A stretch of 6,053 nt of DNA from an uncultured Lachnospiraceae bacterium (GTDB lineage: Bacteria > Bacillota > Clostridia > Lachnospirales > Lachnospiraceae): contig CACYBJ010000115.1 of assembly GCA_902772565.1 (NCBI GenBank), forward strand, positions 1 through 6,053, written 5' to 3'. The notes below the pieces were generated by a model. That model saw only the letters and a program-made list of their open reading frames with translations, did no database searches and was not told the origin of the DNA. Positions within the stretch are counted from its first letter, which is position 1; the number at the start of each line of letters is the position of its first letter. The position numbers were made by a program, and so were the translations under genes. Of this stretch, positions 5,881 through 6,053 are shown piece after piece.

Positions 5881-6053
5881 ATGGAAACAATTCTCAAAGT
5901 AACAGACCTTTGCAAAACATATATTACAAACAAAAGACAGAACAACGCTCTTAAGAATGTCAGTTTTGAAATAGGAAAGGGCGAAATGGTGGCCATCATG
6001 GGACCTTCGGGTTCCGGCAAGTCCACCCTTCTTTACACCACCTCCGGAATGGA
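5881..6053 (+). CDS. ABC transporter ATP-binding protein, MacB/LolD-like (3' end outside window)
   Basis: The first 57 codons of an ABC ATPase, running off the right edge. The start MET-ILKVTDLCKTY, then NALKNVSFEIGKGEMVAIMG, leads to a complete Walker A motif, GPSGSGKST (residues 41-49, Lys47 binding the ATP phosphates), followed by LLYTTSGM where family members usually have LL...GG/SGLD or SGMD. The aromatic residue expected to stack on adenine is probably Tyr14. This opening is typical of the ATPases paired with FtsX-type permeases (MacB, LolD, BceA groups), and the gene sits 26 bases after such a permease on the same strand. It would bind the cytoplasmic face of the permease as a dimer and drive it by ATP hydrolysis. 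Q-loop, signature, Walker B and switch histidine lie beyond the window. Confidence 0.93.
   Translation, partial: METILKVTDLCKTYITNKRQNNALKNVSFEIGKGEMVAIMGPSGSGKSTLLYTTSGM

Noticed and set aside
1..6053. A hidden novel system such as a defence island, retron, CRISPR array or mobile element
   Set aside because: No regular repeats, transposase, reverse transcriptase, nuclease or integrase motifs, and no tRNA or attachment-like repeats were seen. The genes belong to known families and the gaps are short and explained by promoters.

Overview
The window looks like chromosomal DNA of a low-to-mid GC Gram-positive anaerobe, most likely a clostridial (Lachnospiraceae-type) bacterium. The grounds are strong AGGAGG-type ribosome binding sites, sigma-A-like promoters, and a two-domain FtsX permease with its ATPase of the style common in gut and rumen Bacillota. 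The taxonomic call is inference from style, not from a marker gene.

Layout: (1) 2-772, + strand: the C-terminal 256 residues of an AGE-family sugar isomerase/epimerase (YihS-like), cut by the left edge. (2) 948-1409, +: a MarR-type winged-helix regulator with its own promoter. (3) 1568-1939, +: a YegP-like protein with two DUF1508 repeats, with its own promoter and 5' leader hairpin, ending in a strong intrinsic terminator at 1971-2010. (4) 2036-3301, - strand: an RlmI-type 23S rRNA cytosine methyltransferase, convergent with (3). (5) 3470-5854, +: a 794-residue ABC transporter permease with duplicated FtsX halves, divergent from (4). (6) 5881-6053, +: the first 57 residues of its ATPase partner, cut by the right edge. 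No stretch of more than 300 bases lacks a gene. The three larger gaps (773-947, 1410-1567, 3302-3469) hold promoters and candidate operators.

How the genes relate: the permease and ATPase are clearly one operon encoding a MacB/BceB-like membrane machine, probably for peptide or lipid export or defence. The MarR regulator and the YegP-like gene may form a small regulatory pair, since both promoters carry the same 8-mer, TTTACAAT, inside a dyad; this is a hypothesis. The isomerase and the rRNA methyltransferase look like independent units. I found no RNA genes, mobile elements, CRISPR arrays or clear sign of a novel multi-gene system. The points worth checking are regulatory.
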